DNA from: Bacillota bacterium
Lineage (GTDB): Bacteria; Bacillota; Negativicutes; Sporomusales; CTSoil-080
Reading direction: 5' to 3'
Assembly: GCA_017889635.1 (NCBI GenBank)
Contig: JAGGAC010000014.1
Location: 88,991 to 152,990 of the forward strand
Length of the DNA stretch: 64,000 nucleotides
Shown: positions 9,356 through 19,646 of the stretch, piece after piece
How the letters are laid out: every line of letters begins with the position of its first letter
Numbering within the stretch: position 1 is the first letter of the stretch
Notes under the pieces: generated by a model
What the model saw: only the letters and a program-made list of their open reading frames with translations
Told to the model about the DNA's origin: nothing
Databases searched by the model: none
Made by a program: the position numbers and the translations under genes

Positions 9356-10435
9356 TCACATCCGGCCTTTAAACCCATTCTCCAAGCATAAAATTTCCCG
9401 TTTGGTGATTTCAACGTCGGCCTCAACCATCATACGGACAAGCTCATTAAGCCCTACTTTCGCAGCCCACCCTAACTTGTTTCGGGCTTTAGTAGCATCC
9501 CCAAGAAGAAAATCTACTTCGGTAGGTCTAAAATACCGAGAATCTATTCTCACCAAAACGTTTCCATTTGAACCATCAATTCCTACCTCAGCCAAACCTT
9601 CGCCGCGCCATTCAATTTTAATCCCCACATTTTCAAACGCCATCTCAACAAATTCACGAACCGCATGGGTTTCCCCTGTAGCAATTACAAAATCATCCGG
9701 CACTTCCTGTTGCAGCATCAGCCACATTGCTTCAACATAGTCTCCCGCAAAACCCCAGTCCCTCTTTGAATTTAGATTTCCAAGATACAGACAACTTTCT
9801 AAGCCATGTTTAATTCGAGCAACCGCACGTGTAATCTTCCTGGTTACAAAAGTCTCCCCCCGCAAAGGTGACTCATGGTTAAATAAAATCCCGTTACAAG
9901 CATATATCCCATAAGCCTCACGGTAATTCACAGTAATCCAGTATGCATACAACTTAGCCGCAGCATATGGACTACGAGGATAAAAAGGAGTCGTTTCCCG
10001 TTGCGGAGTTTCCTGAACCAGTCCATAGAGCTCACTAGTTGAAGCTTGATAAAACCTAGTCTTATTGCACAAATTTAAAATTCGTAAAGCCTCCAATAGC
10101 CGTAAAGTGCCCAAAGCGTCAGAATTAGCTGTGTATTCCGGTGTTTCAAAAGAAACTTGAACATGGCTTTGAGCAGCTAAATTGTATATTTCGTCAGGCT
10201 GTACTTCTTGAATTATCCTAATCAAATTTGTAGCATCAGTCATATCTCCATGATGCAAATGAAAATTGACCTTGCTTTCGTGCGGATCTTTGTATAAATG
10301 ATCAATTCTCTCCGTATTAAACATTGAACTCCGACGCTTTATTCCATGAACAATATATCCTTTTTTTAAGAGAAACTCAGATAAATAAGCGCCATCCTGA
10401 CCTGTTACACCTGTAATTAAAGCCTTTTTCGCCAT
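9356..10435 (-). CDS. gmd: GDP-mannose 4,6-dehydratase
   Basis: NADP-dependent dehydratase producing GDP-4-keto-6-deoxy-D-mannose in the cytoplasm. At 359 residues it has typical length. Visible motifs are [62 protein letters not shown], the YXXXK at [28 protein letters not shown] and [15 protein letters not shown]. Translation starts at the ATG behind CGGAGGATCAAT. With fcl and the GT10 transferase it forms a GDP-6-deoxyhexose branch. Confidence 0.95.
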   Translation of the reverse strand: MAKKALITGVTGQDGAYLSEFLLKKGYIVHGIKRRSSMFNTERIDHLYKDPHESKVNFHLHHGDMTDATNLIRIIQEVQPDEIYNLAAQSHVQVSFETPEYTANSDALGTLRLLEALRILNLCNKTRFYQASTSELYGLVQETPQRETTPFYPRSPYAAAKLYAYWITVNYREAYGIYACNGILFNHESPLRGETFVTRKITRAVARIKHGLESCLYLGNLNSKRDWGFAGDYVEAMWLMLQQEVPDDFVIATGETHAVREFVEMAFENVGIKIEWRGEGLAEVGIDGSNGNVLVRIDSRYFRPTEVDFLLGDATKARNKLGWAAKVGLNELVRMMVEADVEITKREILCLENGFKGRM

Positions 10436-10562
10436 ATTGATCCTCCGAATTATAAATTATTTAACAGACGTCTAAGCCTGCTCAACAATACCCATTTTTC
10501 TCAAATCCTGTTGCAAACCAATCAAATAAACATATTTATCATTAATATCAATTTATTTGCAG

Positions 10563-11639
10563 TCATTTCAATCCCCAATATTCTTTTATCTGCTTTTTGC
10601 ATATATCAAGCATATCCCCATTTTGTCGATATACTTGCACCCATTCAATAATTTTAACCAGTGTCTCATCTAAACTCCAGCGCGGCTCCCATCCTAGACG
10701 TATTTTCGCCTTAGAACAATCCAGCTTTAAATAGCTGGCCTCATGCGGATGCCTCCCACCCTCTATCACATATGTGGCATTATTTCCCCACAACTCGCAC
10801 ATCCTCTGTACAATCCACTCTACCGCCCGAGCATCACTGTCATGTGGTCCAAAATTCCACCCTTCCCCAAAACAACAACCTTCCTGATATAGTTTTTGTG
10901 CCAATAATAAATAACCGCCAAGCGGTTCCAACACATGCTGCCACGGACGTATGGAGTTAGGGTTCCTGATAATAATTTTTTCATTATGAGAAAGAGCGCG
11001 AATACAATCAGGTATAAGCCGGTCAACTGCCCAGTCACCACCACCTATTACATTTCCGGCACGTGCAGTAGCAATAGCAACACCATGCTGTTTATAATCA
11101 ACAGAATTAAAAAATGAACTGCGATATGCTGCAGTAACCAATTCAGAACAAGCTTTACTATTTGAATATGGGTCATATCCTCCTAACGGCTCGGTTTCGC
11201 GATAGCCCCACACCCATTCTTTATTTTCATAACACTTATCAGTCGTCACATTGACTACTGCCTTGACACTATCGCATTTACGGACAGCTTCAAAGAGATT
11301 GACTGTTCCCATAACATTAATTGCATAAGTTTCAGCCGGAATTTTATAAGAATCACGCACTAACGGCTGCGCGGCCATATGAATAACAATATTCGGTTGG
11401 GCTTCAGCCATAGACTTTGCCAAGCGCTCCGCATCACGAACATCACCCAGAATTGAATTCACAAAACCATTTATCGAACCTAATTCATAAAGGCTTGGAT
11501 CTGTAGGTGGCTTTAATGCATATCCAGTTACTTGAGTACCTAGCAAATTGAGCCATACACACAGCCACGATCCCTTAAAACCAGTATGCCCTGTCAAAAA
11601 AACCTTTTTGCCTTGCCAAAAATTCCTATCTAGCATCAT
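10563..11639 (-). CDS. rfbG: CDP-glucose 4,6-dehydratase
   Basis: Converts CDP-glucose to CDP-4-keto-6-deoxyglucose, the entry point to CDP-linked 3,6-dideoxyhexoses. The sequence has RNFWQGKKVFLTGHTGFKGS (extended SDR nucleotide loop), HMAAQPLVRDSY, NVTTDKCYENKEW, YDPYSNSKACSEL (YXXXK) and ARAGNVIGGGDWA, all typical of RfbG. The ATG at 11639 has AAAGGT eight bases upstream and follows the stop of rfbF by 11 bases; more upstream Mets lie inside rfbF. Length 358 residues. Confidence 0.92.
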   Translation of the reverse strand: MMLDRNFWQGKKVFLTGHTGFKGSWLCVWLNLLGTQVTGYALKPPTDPSLYELGSINGFVNSILGDVRDAERLAKSMAEAQPNIVIHMAAQPLVRDSYKIPAETYAINVMGTVNLFEAVRKCDSVKAVVNVTTDKCYENKEWVWGYRETEPLGGYDPYSNSKACSELVTAAYRSSFFNSVDYKQHGVAIATARAGNVIGGGDWAVDRLIPDCIRALSHNEKIIIRNPNSIRPWQHVLEPLGGYLLLAQKLYQEGCCFGEGWNFGPHDSDARAVEWIVQRMCELWGNNATYVIEGGRHPHEASYLKLDCSKAKIRLGWEPRWSLDETLVKIIEWVQVYRQNGDMLDICKKQIKEYWGLK

Positions 11640-11650
11640 TTTATCAACCT

Positions 11651-12427
11651 TTAGTCCCATAATTTCCATGGTGCTTTGCCTGACTGCCATAGTTCTTCTA
11701 ATTGAAGCTTATCTCTCATTGTGTCCATCGGCTGCCAAAAACTATCATGCTTAAACGCAACTAATTGTTCTTCTTTTGCCAATCTTTCCATAGGATCTCG
11801 TTCAAAAATAGTAGCGTCATTTTCAATATACGAAAAAACTTCAGGCTCCAAAACAAAAAAACCGCCGTTAATCCAACCGCCGTCTCCTCGAGGTTTTTCT
11901 TTAAATCCTTGTACCATATTATCTTCATTCATATTTAGAGCCCCAAAACGGCCACTGGGTTGAACAGAAGTAACTGTTGCTAATTTGCCGTTAGCGGTAT
12001 GATATTTTACCAATTCGCTAATATTAACATTGCTTACACCATCGCCGTAAGTCAGCATAAATGGTTCTTTCCCAATATACTCCTGCACTCTTTTTACTCT
12101 TCCACCAGTCATAGTATTTAAACCAGTATCAACTAGCGTAACCTTCCAAGGCTCAGCATGATGGTTATGAATAATCTGTTGGTTAGTCATTCGAAAATCA
12201 AACGTAATATCCGCTTCATGCAAAAAATAGTGGGCAAAATATTCTTTAACACAATAACCTTTATATCCAAGACATATCACAAAATCATTAAAACCATAGC
12301 TCGAATATATCTTCATAATATGCCACAAAATCGGTCGCCCTCCGATTTCAACCATTGGCTTAGGTTTTAAATGTGACTCTTCGCTTATTCTAGTACCAAA
12401 ACCACCTGCCAAAATTACAACTTTCAA
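11651..12427 (-). CDS. rfbF: Glucose-1-phosphate cytidylyltransferase
   Basis: Makes CDP-glucose from CTP and glucose 1-phosphate. The 258-residue protein starts with the nucleotidyltransferase loop VVILAGGFGTRISEES, then KPKPMVEIGGRPILWHIM, and has MLTYGDGVSNVN and GWINGGFFVLEPEVF, as in RfbF/AscA. The start codon is TTG at 12427 behind AGGAGGAGAAATT. It precedes rfbG directly, so the two form the CDP-sugar unit. No dedicated CDP-sugar epimerase follows; the only candidate later enzyme is the His-type PLP dehydratase. Confidence 0.93.
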   Translation of the reverse strand: MKVVILAGGFGTRISEESHLKPKPMVEIGGRPILWHIMKIYSSYGFNDFVICLGYKGYCVKEYFAHYFLHEADITFDFRMTNQQIIHNHHAEPWKVTLVDTGLNTMTGGRVKRVQEYIGKEPFMLTYGDGVSNVNISELVKYHTANGKLATVTSVQPSGRFGALNMNEDNMVQGFKEKPRGDGGWINGGFFVLEPEVFSYIENDATIFERDPMERLAKEEQLVAFKHDSFWQPMDTMRDKLQLEELWQSGKAPWKLWD

Positions 12428-12446
12428 AATTTCTCCTCCTATCCTT

Positions 12447-13931
12447 TCAATAAGCTCCCTTACCAGTCAAAACAACCTTAACTGTTTTAAATAAAATAAT
12501 AATATCAAGCCAAAATGCCCAATTCCGCACATACCAAGCATCCAGCGAGGTTCGTTGCTGAAAATCCAGATCATTCCGGCCGCTTACCTGCCATAACCCA
12601 GTTATTCCCGGTCTCGTCTCCAATATCGTCTTAGAGGCAACCCCCATCGCCGCTTCTTCCCTTTTAAGATAAGGCCTCGGTCCTACCAAACTCATATCTC
12701 CAGCCAACACATTAAATATCTGGGGCAGCTCGTCCAAACTGTACCTCCTCAAAAACCGTCCTATGGAAGTAACTCTCGGATCATTTACTTTTAGCTTGGC
12801 AAAAGTCTCCCACTCCAAACGAGCCTCAGCATCATTTTGTAGATGTGTCGCCAGAATCGCATCACTTTCGACAAACATCGTCCGAAATTTTAAGCAACTA
12901 AATTCCTTTCCCTCCAACCCAAGCCTTTTACCAGTGTATAAGACAGGACCAGGAGAATTAAGTTTAACCACCAAAGCAATAACCGCAAATATCGGACTGG
13001 CAATAACAAAAACCAAGCTTCCTGCAAGCACATCAAATGCCCTTTTAATCAATCGATTGATAACCAGAGCAAGATTATTGCGAACCTTCAACAGAATGGT
13101 CTGCTGATCAAACAGCGCATCGATCTCTATATCTCTCACCGGCACACCAAATAAATCCGGCACAAAAGTCACATTATTTACCATCGGCTGCAGTCGGTAA
13201 ACCATATTCAAAAGCTCTTCCCGTTCAAGTCCCGGGGCAGCAATAAGGACATCCTTAACTCCAGTGCGTTGTACAACTTCTTCAGCTTTGTCAAATGAGC
13301 CTATTACTGGATATTCCTTAAGGCCAAACGCTATTGCATTATCTTCCACCAAACCGACAATTTTATAACCCAACCCACTATCATTTTTAAAAGCATTCAC
13401 CAGTAGCTCCGCCGTTTTACCGGCACCAATAACCACTACAGGTATTTGCCACACCCCGGCAATGGTAAGTACTTTTTTTGACAGCCATTTACTTATTACC
13501 AGAAGAACAAAACTATTTACCCACACCATAACCATAAAAATCCTGGATATCTCACGAGCACTTCCCGCTAAATAGGTCACTACCAAAATAAACAACATGG
13601 CATATAAACTGACTTTAAAGATCTTTTCGACTTGCTGCCAGAACAAGAGACGCCTAGTATACAGACAATCAAATTGCATAAATAGTAGATACGTGAGCGG
13701 AATAACACAATATGCGAAAATATAAGGGATTGTAAAATCACTAGGCACGTCAGAAAAGAGATATGCTGCAATATGGCTCCGAAAAAAATAAGCAGTCCCC
13801 ACTGCACCCACGACCGCAAAATAGTCAATAGCAATTAACAAGACTGGCAAAAGCAGACCTTTTATCTGTAAGCTGCTCGACTTATAGATTTGGGCACCTA
13901 ATATTGGAATGTATGTTTTTCCATACTCCAT
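12447..13931 (-). CDS. Undecaprenyl-phosphate sugar phosphotransferase (WbaP-like priming enzyme)
   Basis: Polyprenyl glycosylphosphotransferase of about 494 residues that would start O-unit or exopolysaccharide synthesis at the inner membrane. It has a hydrophobic N-terminal region of four to five helices, a Rossmann-like central domain (VVVIGAGKTAELLVNAF) and the C-terminal bacterial sugar transferase domain. The latter shows KRAFDVLAGS, KFRTMF, SLDELPQIFNVLAGDMSLVG and RPGITGLWQVSGRN. The ATG at 13931 sits eight bases after GAGGGGAG; the Met six codons upstream has no such site. Size and layout match WbaP; the transferred sugar is not certain. Its leader carries a promoter-like -10 and two 0A-box-like heptamers. 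Confidence 0.85.
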   Translation of the reverse strand: MEYGKTYIPILGAQIYKSSSLQIKGLLLPVLLIAIDYFAVVGAVGTAYFFRSHIAAYLFSDVPSDFTIPYIFAYCVIPLTYLLFMQFDCLYTRRLLFWQQVEKIFKVSLYAMLFILVVTYLAGSAREISRIFMVMVWVNSFVLLVISKWLSKKVLTIAGVWQIPVVVIGAGKTAELLVNAFKNDSGLGYKIVGLVEDNAIAFGLKEYPVIGSFDKAEEVVQRTGVKDVLIAAPGLEREELLNMVYRLQPMVNNVTFVPDLFGVPVRDIEIDALFDQQTILLKVRNNLALVINRLIKRAFDVLAGSLVFVIASPIFAVIALVVKLNSPGPVLYTGKRLGLEGKEFSCLKFRTMFVESDAILATHLQNDAEARLEWETFAKLKVNDPRVTSIGRFLRRYSLDELPQIFNVLAGDMSLVGPRPYLKREEAAMGVASKTILETRPGITGLWQVSGRNDLDFQQRTSLDAWYVRNWAFWLDIIILFKTVKVVLTGKGAY

Positions 13932-14239
13932 AATATAAACTCCCCTCACATGTCGAAATATACACTAATCCAGAGTAAATGTTAGTACAACTCATTATAC
14001 ACTTCGACAGTTTTAGCTAATATTAGTCTTTCGTCCCAGTTATCTAGGACTTTAGTCACATATTAGTTCTATAAATCATCCAAACCAATTTTTGAAATTT
14101 TATGTACCCTAGTTCCACTCAAAAGCGTCATTGTTACATAGTTCGACTTAAATTATCATCATTCCTGCATATTAGCTTACTTTACATAAAGTTACAATTT
14201 CTTGGCTGGTTCTTCCACCATAAGTTCCCGAAGCTACAT
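13932..14239. other. 308-base intergenic leader before the priming transferase
   Basis: No gene is visible in either strand. On the minus strand it contains a TATAAT at 13999-13994 and two TGTCGAA heptamers in opposite orientation (14009-14003 and 13951-13957), with a one-mismatch third copy at 14142-14148. It separates the rhamnose/ligase block from the priming transferase and following transferases, so it may hold an internal operon promoter. Confidence 0.5.
13994..13999 (-). promoter_or_regulatory. Candidate -10 box upstream of the priming transferase
   Basis: A perfect TATAAT on the minus strand, about 63 bases upstream of the chosen ATG. No good TTGACA lies 16-18 bases before it, so it would need an activator or other contacts. 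A TGTCGAA heptamer sits four bases upstream of the box. Confidence 0.35.
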
Positions 14240-15427
14240 TTATTGACTAATTTTATTTTCAGACGAAATAGCTTTGCCGGCATAGGCTAGTCCAATAATA
14301 AACCAGTACATTCGGATAACCGCCGAGTCGCCATAATTGTATTCCGTCATCCCTTGCACTAGTAAGCTAACAGTCACCAAAAAAGCTGCCATTGCCATAA
14401 TACCACCTTCATTATCTCCTCCACGACGGCGGAAAAAATAAACCAAGATATAGCCAAACATATAAACAAACGCCAGACAACCTACAATACCGGTTTCTGC
14501 CATTGTATTTAAAAAATTATTGTGTGGGTGCCCCTGCATACGCTCTTTTGCTTCCGGCAGAATGTACCTGGTTTGATATTGCTTCGGATAGTTTCCCGCC
14601 CCTACGCCGGTTATCGGGTGGTCAAGAAACATATTCCAAGCACTTCTCCACATCAGAACCCGCTCCGAATTTGACTGGTTGCTCATGTCAGCAATACTAT
14701 TAAACCGCTCCTTAATCTGATTATTAGATGCAAAGAGCACGCCAAAAATCATCAGTACTGCCAAAATACCCGCAATTGCCTTAAAGTCTCTTTTCAAATT
14801 AAGCAACCCATAAACAATAAATGTTACAGCAATCGCTATCCAAGCTCCTCTTGTACCGTTAAATACTAACGCCACCATCGAGAGAGTTATTGCCCCAATC
14901 ATCAATGCATGTGCACGCTTGCCCAGCAGGTTACTCTTTAGACCAATCACTGCAGCCAACGGAATCATTTGTATTAAATATCCGGCAAAAATCATCGAGT
15001 GAGCACTGAAAGCCTTAGCCTTAAAGTCCCCGCCGATGCCTTGCCATATTGCATAGCCATCACTAATTATAATCGATATCGCCATTATCACCAGTGCCAT
15101 AACCAATCGCTGCCGTGTTTTGATAAAAGCTACTGCCAAAACAAGCGGCAGCATACGATACAGATATGCCCATAACCTATCCAGTGTATTAATCGGCTGA
15201 TAAGCAGCAATAGCTGAAATAGCCACAGCAACCATAAATATCCCTACAGCAATGCCTAAGCCCCTGTTCAGTTCAATCTTATAAGGCTTCTTTATATACA
15301 AATAAATGGCTAACAAGCCAGCCAGCGACACAAAAAAATTAGAAGCTGCTATAGAAATACTTGACACAAAAGCATATCCAAGAAGACAATAGTAAATTGC
15401 ACCATCCATGGTCAATTTTTTTAGCAT
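14240..15427 (-). CDS. O-antigen ligase/polymerase family membrane protein
   Basis: 395-residue polytopic protein with about ten to twelve helices. The large periplasmic loop near residues 270-310 contains the Wzy_C/WaaL-type motif GVGAGNYPKQY followed by GHPHNNFLNTMAETGIVG, with the conserved histidine region. Ligases join the finished O-chain to lipid A-core at the periplasmic face; polymerases extend it, and the two are hard to separate by sequence. GTATAGGAGAAAAACGA precedes the ATG. It follows rfbD by 27 bases. Confidence 0.8.
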   Translation of the reverse strand: MLKKLTMDGAIYYCLLGYAFVSSISIAASNFFVSLAGLLAIYLYIKKPYKIELNRGLGIAVGIFMVAVAISAIAAYQPINTLDRLWAYLYRMLPLVLAVAFIKTRQRLVMALVIMAISIIISDGYAIWQGIGGDFKAKAFSAHSMIFAGYLIQMIPLAAVIGLKSNLLGKRAHALMIGAITLSMVALVFNGTRGAWIAIAVTFIVYGLLNLKRDFKAIAGILAVLMIFGVLFASNNQIKERFNSIADMSNQSNSERVLMWRSAWNMFLDHPITGVGAGNYPKQYQTRYILPEAKERMQGHPHNNFLNTMAETGIVGCLAFVYMFGYILVYFFRRRGGDNEGGIMAMAAFLVTVSLLVQGMTEYNYGDSAVIRMYWFIIGLAYAGKAISSENKISQ

Positions 15428-15453
15428 TCGTTTTTCTCCTATACATGAAAGTA

Positions 15454-16281
15454 TTAGCGTTTAATATATTCCTTAATTGACTCCTGCCAAGGGCGTGTAG
15501 TGTCGCCCACCGTCATCCTGAGCATATAGTTATCCAACACCGAATGGGCCGGCCTTTTTGCCGGACGTGGAAATTCATCAGTAGTAACCGGAATAATTTT
15601 TACCTTTTTTCCAGCTTGTCTAAAAATCTCACACGCAAATTCATACCATGAACACTGTCCTTGACAAGTGGCATGATAAGTACCATAAGCATCACTGTCT
15701 AAAAGCGCAAATATTGCTTTAGCCAAATCCACAGTCGAGGTAGGCGTCCCCACCTGATCATGTACCACCCTTAAAGTGTCGTTAGTCTCTGCCAACCGCA
15801 GCATTGTGCGGACAAAATTGTTACCATCCCCATACAACCAGGCAGTACGAACAATGTAATGCCGCCCCAGAATGCGACGAACCAGCTCTTCGCCCTGCCA
15901 CTTCGTACGCCCATAAACGCTTTGCGGATTTACCTGATCAAACTCTCTGTATGCTTCAGTTTTGGTGCCATCAAAAACATAATCGGTACTTACATACACC
16001 ATCCGCGCACCGGTTTCCAGACAGCCTGCAGCAATATTCTGCGCCCCGACTACATTTACGCGAAAAGCTCCGTCTTCGTCCTTCTCAGCCCCATCGACAT
16101 TGGTATAAGCAGCGCAGTGAATTACTGCCTGCGGCTTTATCTCTCGCATAAAAAGAGCCACTGCTTTGCAATTTGCGATATCTAATGTATCATAATCGGT
16201 TAAAACCAGTTCATGGTCCTTGCCCTGGCGGACAACTTCCCGCCCAAGCTGGCCGTTTGCGCCGGTTACCAGTATTTTCAT
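15454..16281 (-). CDS. rfbD: dTDP-4-dehydrorhamnose reductase
   Basis: Last step of dTDP-L-rhamnose synthesis. 275 residues with KILVTGANGQLGREVV, HCAAYTNVDGAEKDE, VYVSTDYVFDG, YGRTKWQGE (YXXXK) and RTAWLYGDGNNFVRTML, the standard RfbD landmarks. AAGGGGGGATAACT precedes the ATG. It lies last in an rfbB-rfbA-rfbC-rfbD order, with 12 bases between it and rfbC. Confidence 0.95.
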   Translation of the reverse strand: MKILVTGANGQLGREVVRQGKDHELVLTDYDTLDIANCKAVALFMREIKPQAVIHCAAYTNVDGAEKDEDGAFRVNVVGAQNIAAGCLETGARMVYVSTDYVFDGTKTEAYREFDQVNPQSVYGRTKWQGEELVRRILGRHYIVRTAWLYGDGNNFVRTMLRLAETNDTLRVVHDQVGTPTSTVDLAKAIFALLDSDAYGTYHATCQGQCSWYEFACEIFRQAGKKVKIIPVTTDEFPRPAKRPAHSVLDNYMLRMTVGDTTRPWQESIKEYIKR

Positions 16282-16293
16282 AGTTATCCCCCC

Positions 16294-16845
16294 TTACCCC
16301 TTCGGCAGCTTGTCCGCCGAAACGTCTTTCAGCCGGGAATATACCTTGTCCTTCTCTGACAATACCACCTCAGCCACCGGCCATTCGATGCCGATATCCG
16401 GATCATTCCAAATAATGCCGCCTTCCGCCTGCGGCGTATATACATCGGTGCATTTATACGTAAAGTAAGCTGTTTCGCTAACTACACAAAAGCCATGAGC
16501 AAACCCCGGCGGAATCCAAAACTGCCGGTGATTGTCACCAGACAAACTAACCCCAACCCACTCGCCAAAAGTAGGCGAACCAACACGAATATCCACCGCC
16601 ACATCAAAAACCTCGCCGCTCAACACCGAGACAAGTTTCCCTTGAGCATGCGGCTCTTGATAATGGAGTCCCCGGAGTACGCCCCGTGCTGAAAACGAGA
16701 CATTGTCCTGAACAAAGTTACCGTTTATTCCTGCGGCCTCATATCGTGGCTGTTGCCAGGTTTCAAAGAAAAACCCGCGTTCATCACCAAATACTTTTGG
16801 TTCGATAATTAATACCCCAGAAAGTTTCGTTTCGATTACCTTCAT
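16294..16845 (-). CDS. rfbC: dTDP-4-dehydrorhamnose 3,5-epimerase
   Basis: Cupin-fold epimerase of 183 residues. Sequence signs are LIIEPKVFGDERGFFFETW, FVQDNVSFSARGVLRGLHYQ (catalytic histidine), GEVFDVAVDIRVGSPTFG and FWIPPGFAHGFCV. Acts after RfbB on dTDP-4-keto-6-deoxyglucose. AAGGAGCTAGAAGG precedes the ATG and the gene sits four bases after rfbA. Confidence 0.95.
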   Translation of the reverse strand: MKVIETKLSGVLIIEPKVFGDERGFFFETWQQPRYEAAGINGNFVQDNVSFSARGVLRGLHYQEPHAQGKLVSVLSGEVFDVAVDIRVGSPTFGEWVGVSLSGDNHRQFWIPPGFAHGFCVVSETAYFTYKCTDVYTPQAEGGIIWNDPDIGIEWPVAEVVLSEKDKVYSRLKDVSADKLPKG

Positions 16846-16849
16846 CCTT

Positions 16850-17734
16850 CTAGCTCCTTATATCCTCGGCCAAATGCAGTAAATATTCGCCATAGCCGTT
16901 TTTCTTCATTACCCCGCCCAATGCCGCCAGTTCTTCGCGGGAAATGTACCCCATCCGATAAGCGATTTCCTCCGGACAAGCCACCATTAAGCCTTGCCGC
17001 TCCTGAATAGTCGCGATATAGTTTGCAGCCTGCAGCAACGATTCATGGGTTCCGGTATCCAGCCAGGCATATCCTCGGCCTAATGTTTCTACCCTAAGCA
17101 TATTTTGTTCAAGATACAGCCGGTTTAAATCAGTAATCTCCAGTTCGCCACGTTCAGATGGCTTAAGGCTTTTCGCAAGTTTAACTATATTTTTGTCATA
17201 AAAATACAACCCAGTCACTGCATAATTGGATTTAGGATGTGCAGGCTTTTCTTCCAGGCTGACAGCCTGGCCTTTCGCGTCAAACTCTACTACCCCATAC
17301 CGTTCGGGATCTCTTACCCAGTACGCAAACACGGTTGCTCCACTTTCCTGACTGGCAGCAGCCTGTAACTTATGGCTAAAACTATAGCCGTAAAAAATAT
17401 TATCCCCCAACACCAATGCACAGCTTTCATTAGCAATAAAGTTTTCTCCAATTATAAATGCCTGTGCCAAACCATCCGGACTGGGCTGAACGGCATAAGA
17501 TAAATTTATTCCCCATTGGCTGCCATCCCCTAATAGCTTTATAAAGCCAGTCTGATCCTCTGGCGTTGTAATAATTAATATATCTTTTATCCCCGCCAAC
17601 ATTAAAGTTGTCAGCGGATAATAAATCATCGGCTTATCATACACCGAAACCAATTGCTTGCTGATCGATTTCGTAATCGGATACAACCGCGTCCCTGACC
17701 CACCGGCCAAAATAATGCCCTTCCTTACCCCCAT
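16850..17734 (-). CDS. rfbA: Glucose-1-phosphate thymidylyltransferase
   Basis: Makes dTDP-glucose from dTTP and glucose 1-phosphate. Signature [45 protein letters not shown] and [15 protein letters not shown]. The ATG at 17734 has AGGAG seven bases upstream and gives 294 residues, the usual RfbA length; a Met 25 codons further upstream lies within rfbB and has an unrelated leader. First sugar-nucleotide step of the rhamnose branch. Confidence 0.95.
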   Translation of the reverse strand: MGVRKGIILAGGSGTRLYPITKSISKQLVSVYDKPMIYYPLTTLMLAGIKDILIITTPEDQTGFIKLLGDGSQWGINLSYAVQPSPDGLAQAFIIGENFIANESCALVLGDNIFYGYSFSHKLQAAASQESGATVFAYWVRDPERYGVVEFDAKGQAVSLEEKPAHPKSNYAVTGLYFYDKNIVKLAKSLKPSERGELEITDLNRLYLEQNMLRVETLGRGYAWLDTGTHESLLQAANYIATIQERQGLMVACPEEIAYRMGYISREELAALGGVMKKNGYGEYLLHLAEDIRS

Positions 17735-17744
17735 CTCGCTTCTC

Positions 17745-18803
17745 CTATATCCCCGTTCCCAATCGTTCGCGACGGTAACTGCCATCAGTAACGCGCCGAC
17801 ACCATTCAAGATTATCTAAGTACCAATCAACCGTTTTTTCTATACCAGTTTCAAAAGTTTCCTTGGGAAGCCAGCCCAGCTCCCGTTTCATCTTTGTAGC
17901 GTCTATGGCATAGCGCTTGTCATGGCCAGGGCGGTCTTTTACAAAACTAATTTGTTCCCTGTATGATTGTCTATTTGCTTTTGGCCGCTTAGCATCCAAA
18001 AGGTCACAAATAGTCTCAACAATATTAATGTTAGTTTTTTCATTATGTCCGCCAATATTATACTTTTCGCCAATTAGTCCTTTTTCAAGCACCGTTAAAA
18101 GTGCCTGACAGTGATCCTCCACATACAGCCAATCCCGCACATTTTCGCCTGTACCATACACTGGCAGCGCCTTACCTTCTAACGCATTTAAAATCATCAG
18201 CGGAATAAGTTTTTCCGGAAATTGATACGGCCCATAATTATTGGAACAATTAGTAATCAATACCGGCAAGCCATAAGTATGATAATATGCCCTGGCAAGG
18301 TGATCTGACGAAGCTTTCGAAGCTGAATACGGTGAGTTCGGCGCATAGGGCGTATTCTCAGTAAAGTAGCCGGTTTCGCCCAAACTCCCGTACACCTCAT
18401 CGGTTGAAATATGTAAAAATCTGAAAGTCGCTTTCCTATCCCCATTAAGTTCGAGATAATACTTGCGGGCTGCTTCCAACAAAGAAAATGTTCCATTAAT
18501 ATTAGTTTCAATAAACGCCGCTGGTCCGTCAATCGAACGATCTACATGCGACTCAGCCGCAAAATGCACTATCATACTTGGCTGATGCTTTGCCAATACA
18601 TCCTGCACCAGTGTCGCATCACAAATATCGCCATGAATAAAGCTATACCTGCTACTATCTTCAATGTCCTGCAGCGAATCCAAATTCCCGGCATAGGTCA
18701 ACTTATCTAAATTAATAACTTTTGTTTGCGTATTTTTTAAAGCAAGCCGAATAAAATTACTGCCAATAAAACCAGCCCCACCGGTAACAAGGGTTTTCAA
18801 CAT
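17745..18803 (-). CDS. rfbB: dTDP-glucose 4,6-dehydratase
   Basis: Extended SDR enzyme of 352 residues giving dTDP-4-keto-6-deoxyglucose. It shows [69 protein letters not shown] (YXXXK) and [29 protein letters not shown] precedes the ATG. First gene of the rhamnose set. Confidence 0.95.
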   Translation of the reverse strand: MLKTLVTGGAGFIGSNFIRLALKNTQTKVINLDKLTYAGNLDSLQDIEDSSRYSFIHGDICDATLVQDVLAKHQPSMIVHFAAESHVDRSIDGPAAFIETNINGTFSLLEAARKYYLELNGDRKATFRFLHISTDEVYGSLGETGYFTENTPYAPNSPYSASKASSDHLARAYYHTYGLPVLITNCSNNYGPYQFPEKLIPLMILNALEGKALPVYGTGENVRDWLYVEDHCQALLTVLEKGLIGEKYNIGGHNEKTNINIVETICDLLDAKRPKANRQSYREQISFVKDRPGHDKRYAIDATKMKRELGWLPKETFETGIEKTVDWYLDNLEWCRRVTDGSYRRERLGTGI

Positions 18804-18863
18804 TGGTTCTACCCTCCCCTCAATCTTATTCTATTTGATAATGATTACAACCTACTATTTCAT

Positions 18864-19646
18864 TCAGATTCCCACACGAGCTCTTACTCGACTTAATTGG
18901 CTCCGCGCATGATACAGAAAATTCTCATATCCCTGTCGATATGAATTTGACACAGTGTTATACCGAAGCAAACTTTCGTCCGCCACCAACATCTCAAGTA
19001 TCCTGGGTTCAATAGTTTCAATAACTGTCGCTGATTTATACGGATAATCCTCAAACAAATAGGCTTCCGGATACCCTGAGCCTGGTTCAACAGAATCATA
19101 ATAATCCACTTTCGCTTTTCTTACCGCATACGAATTAAATAGAAAATCAAGGTGAAATAAGTGAGCAACGCCGCACTTTAACCGCGGTCGGTAATTTCCA
19201 AGTTTATGATGAACAGGATCCCAAAAATAGCTCTTGCCATTATTACGGAAACACCTCATCTGCCAATTTAGGTAATGAGGTTTAGTCGTCATAAATGTAA
19301 CCGGAGCTAGATCAATAAGATTATATCGCGGCAACCCTAGCGACTGATACCCACAGTCAAAGAATTTGCGGATTTCCGAGAAATTCGAACCTACGATTTC
19401 ATCCGCATCCAACATAATAATCCATTCACCAATACAATTTTTGATCGCAAAATTCCTTTGTTCTGCAAAATTTTCAAATTTATTATAAATAATTTTATCG
19501 GTGTACTCGGCCACTATATCCTTAGTACCATCTGTAGCTCCAGAATCAATAATTACTAACTCATCTACTTGCTGATAAATACTTTCAACAGCATAACGAA
19601 TAGTTCGCGCATTATTTTTGACCAAAATACACCCAGATAACTTCAT
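18864..19646 (-). CDS. GT2 family glycosyltransferase
   Basis: 260-residue single-domain GT-A transferase. It opens KLSGCILVKNNARTIRYAVES, then VDELVIIDSGATDGT and the metal motif MLDADE near residue 80. Related to the WaaE/KdtX-like glucosyltransferases that modify the LPS inner core. The ATG overlaps the stop of the heptosyltransferase-phosphatase gene, so it is probably coupled to it and acts in core assembly. Donor sugar unknown. Confidence 0.85.
   Translation of the reverse strand: MKLSGCILVKNNARTIRYAVESIYQQVDELVIIDSGATDGTKDIVAEYTDKIIYNKFENFAEQRNFAIKNCIGEWIIMLDADEIVGSNFSEIRKFFDCGYQSLGLPRYNLIDLAPVTFMTTKPHYLNWQMRCFRNNGKSYFWDPVHHKLGNYRPRLKCGVAHLFHLDFLFNSYAVRKAKVDYYDSVEPGSGYPEAYLFEDYPYKSATVIETIEPRILEMLVADESLLRYNTVSNSYRQGYENFLYHARSQLSRVRARVGI

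Noticed and set aside
15804..16185. Plus-strand frames of about 110 codons opposite rfbD
   Set aside because: Antisense shadows of a clear SDR gene; low-quality composition and no ribosome binding site.
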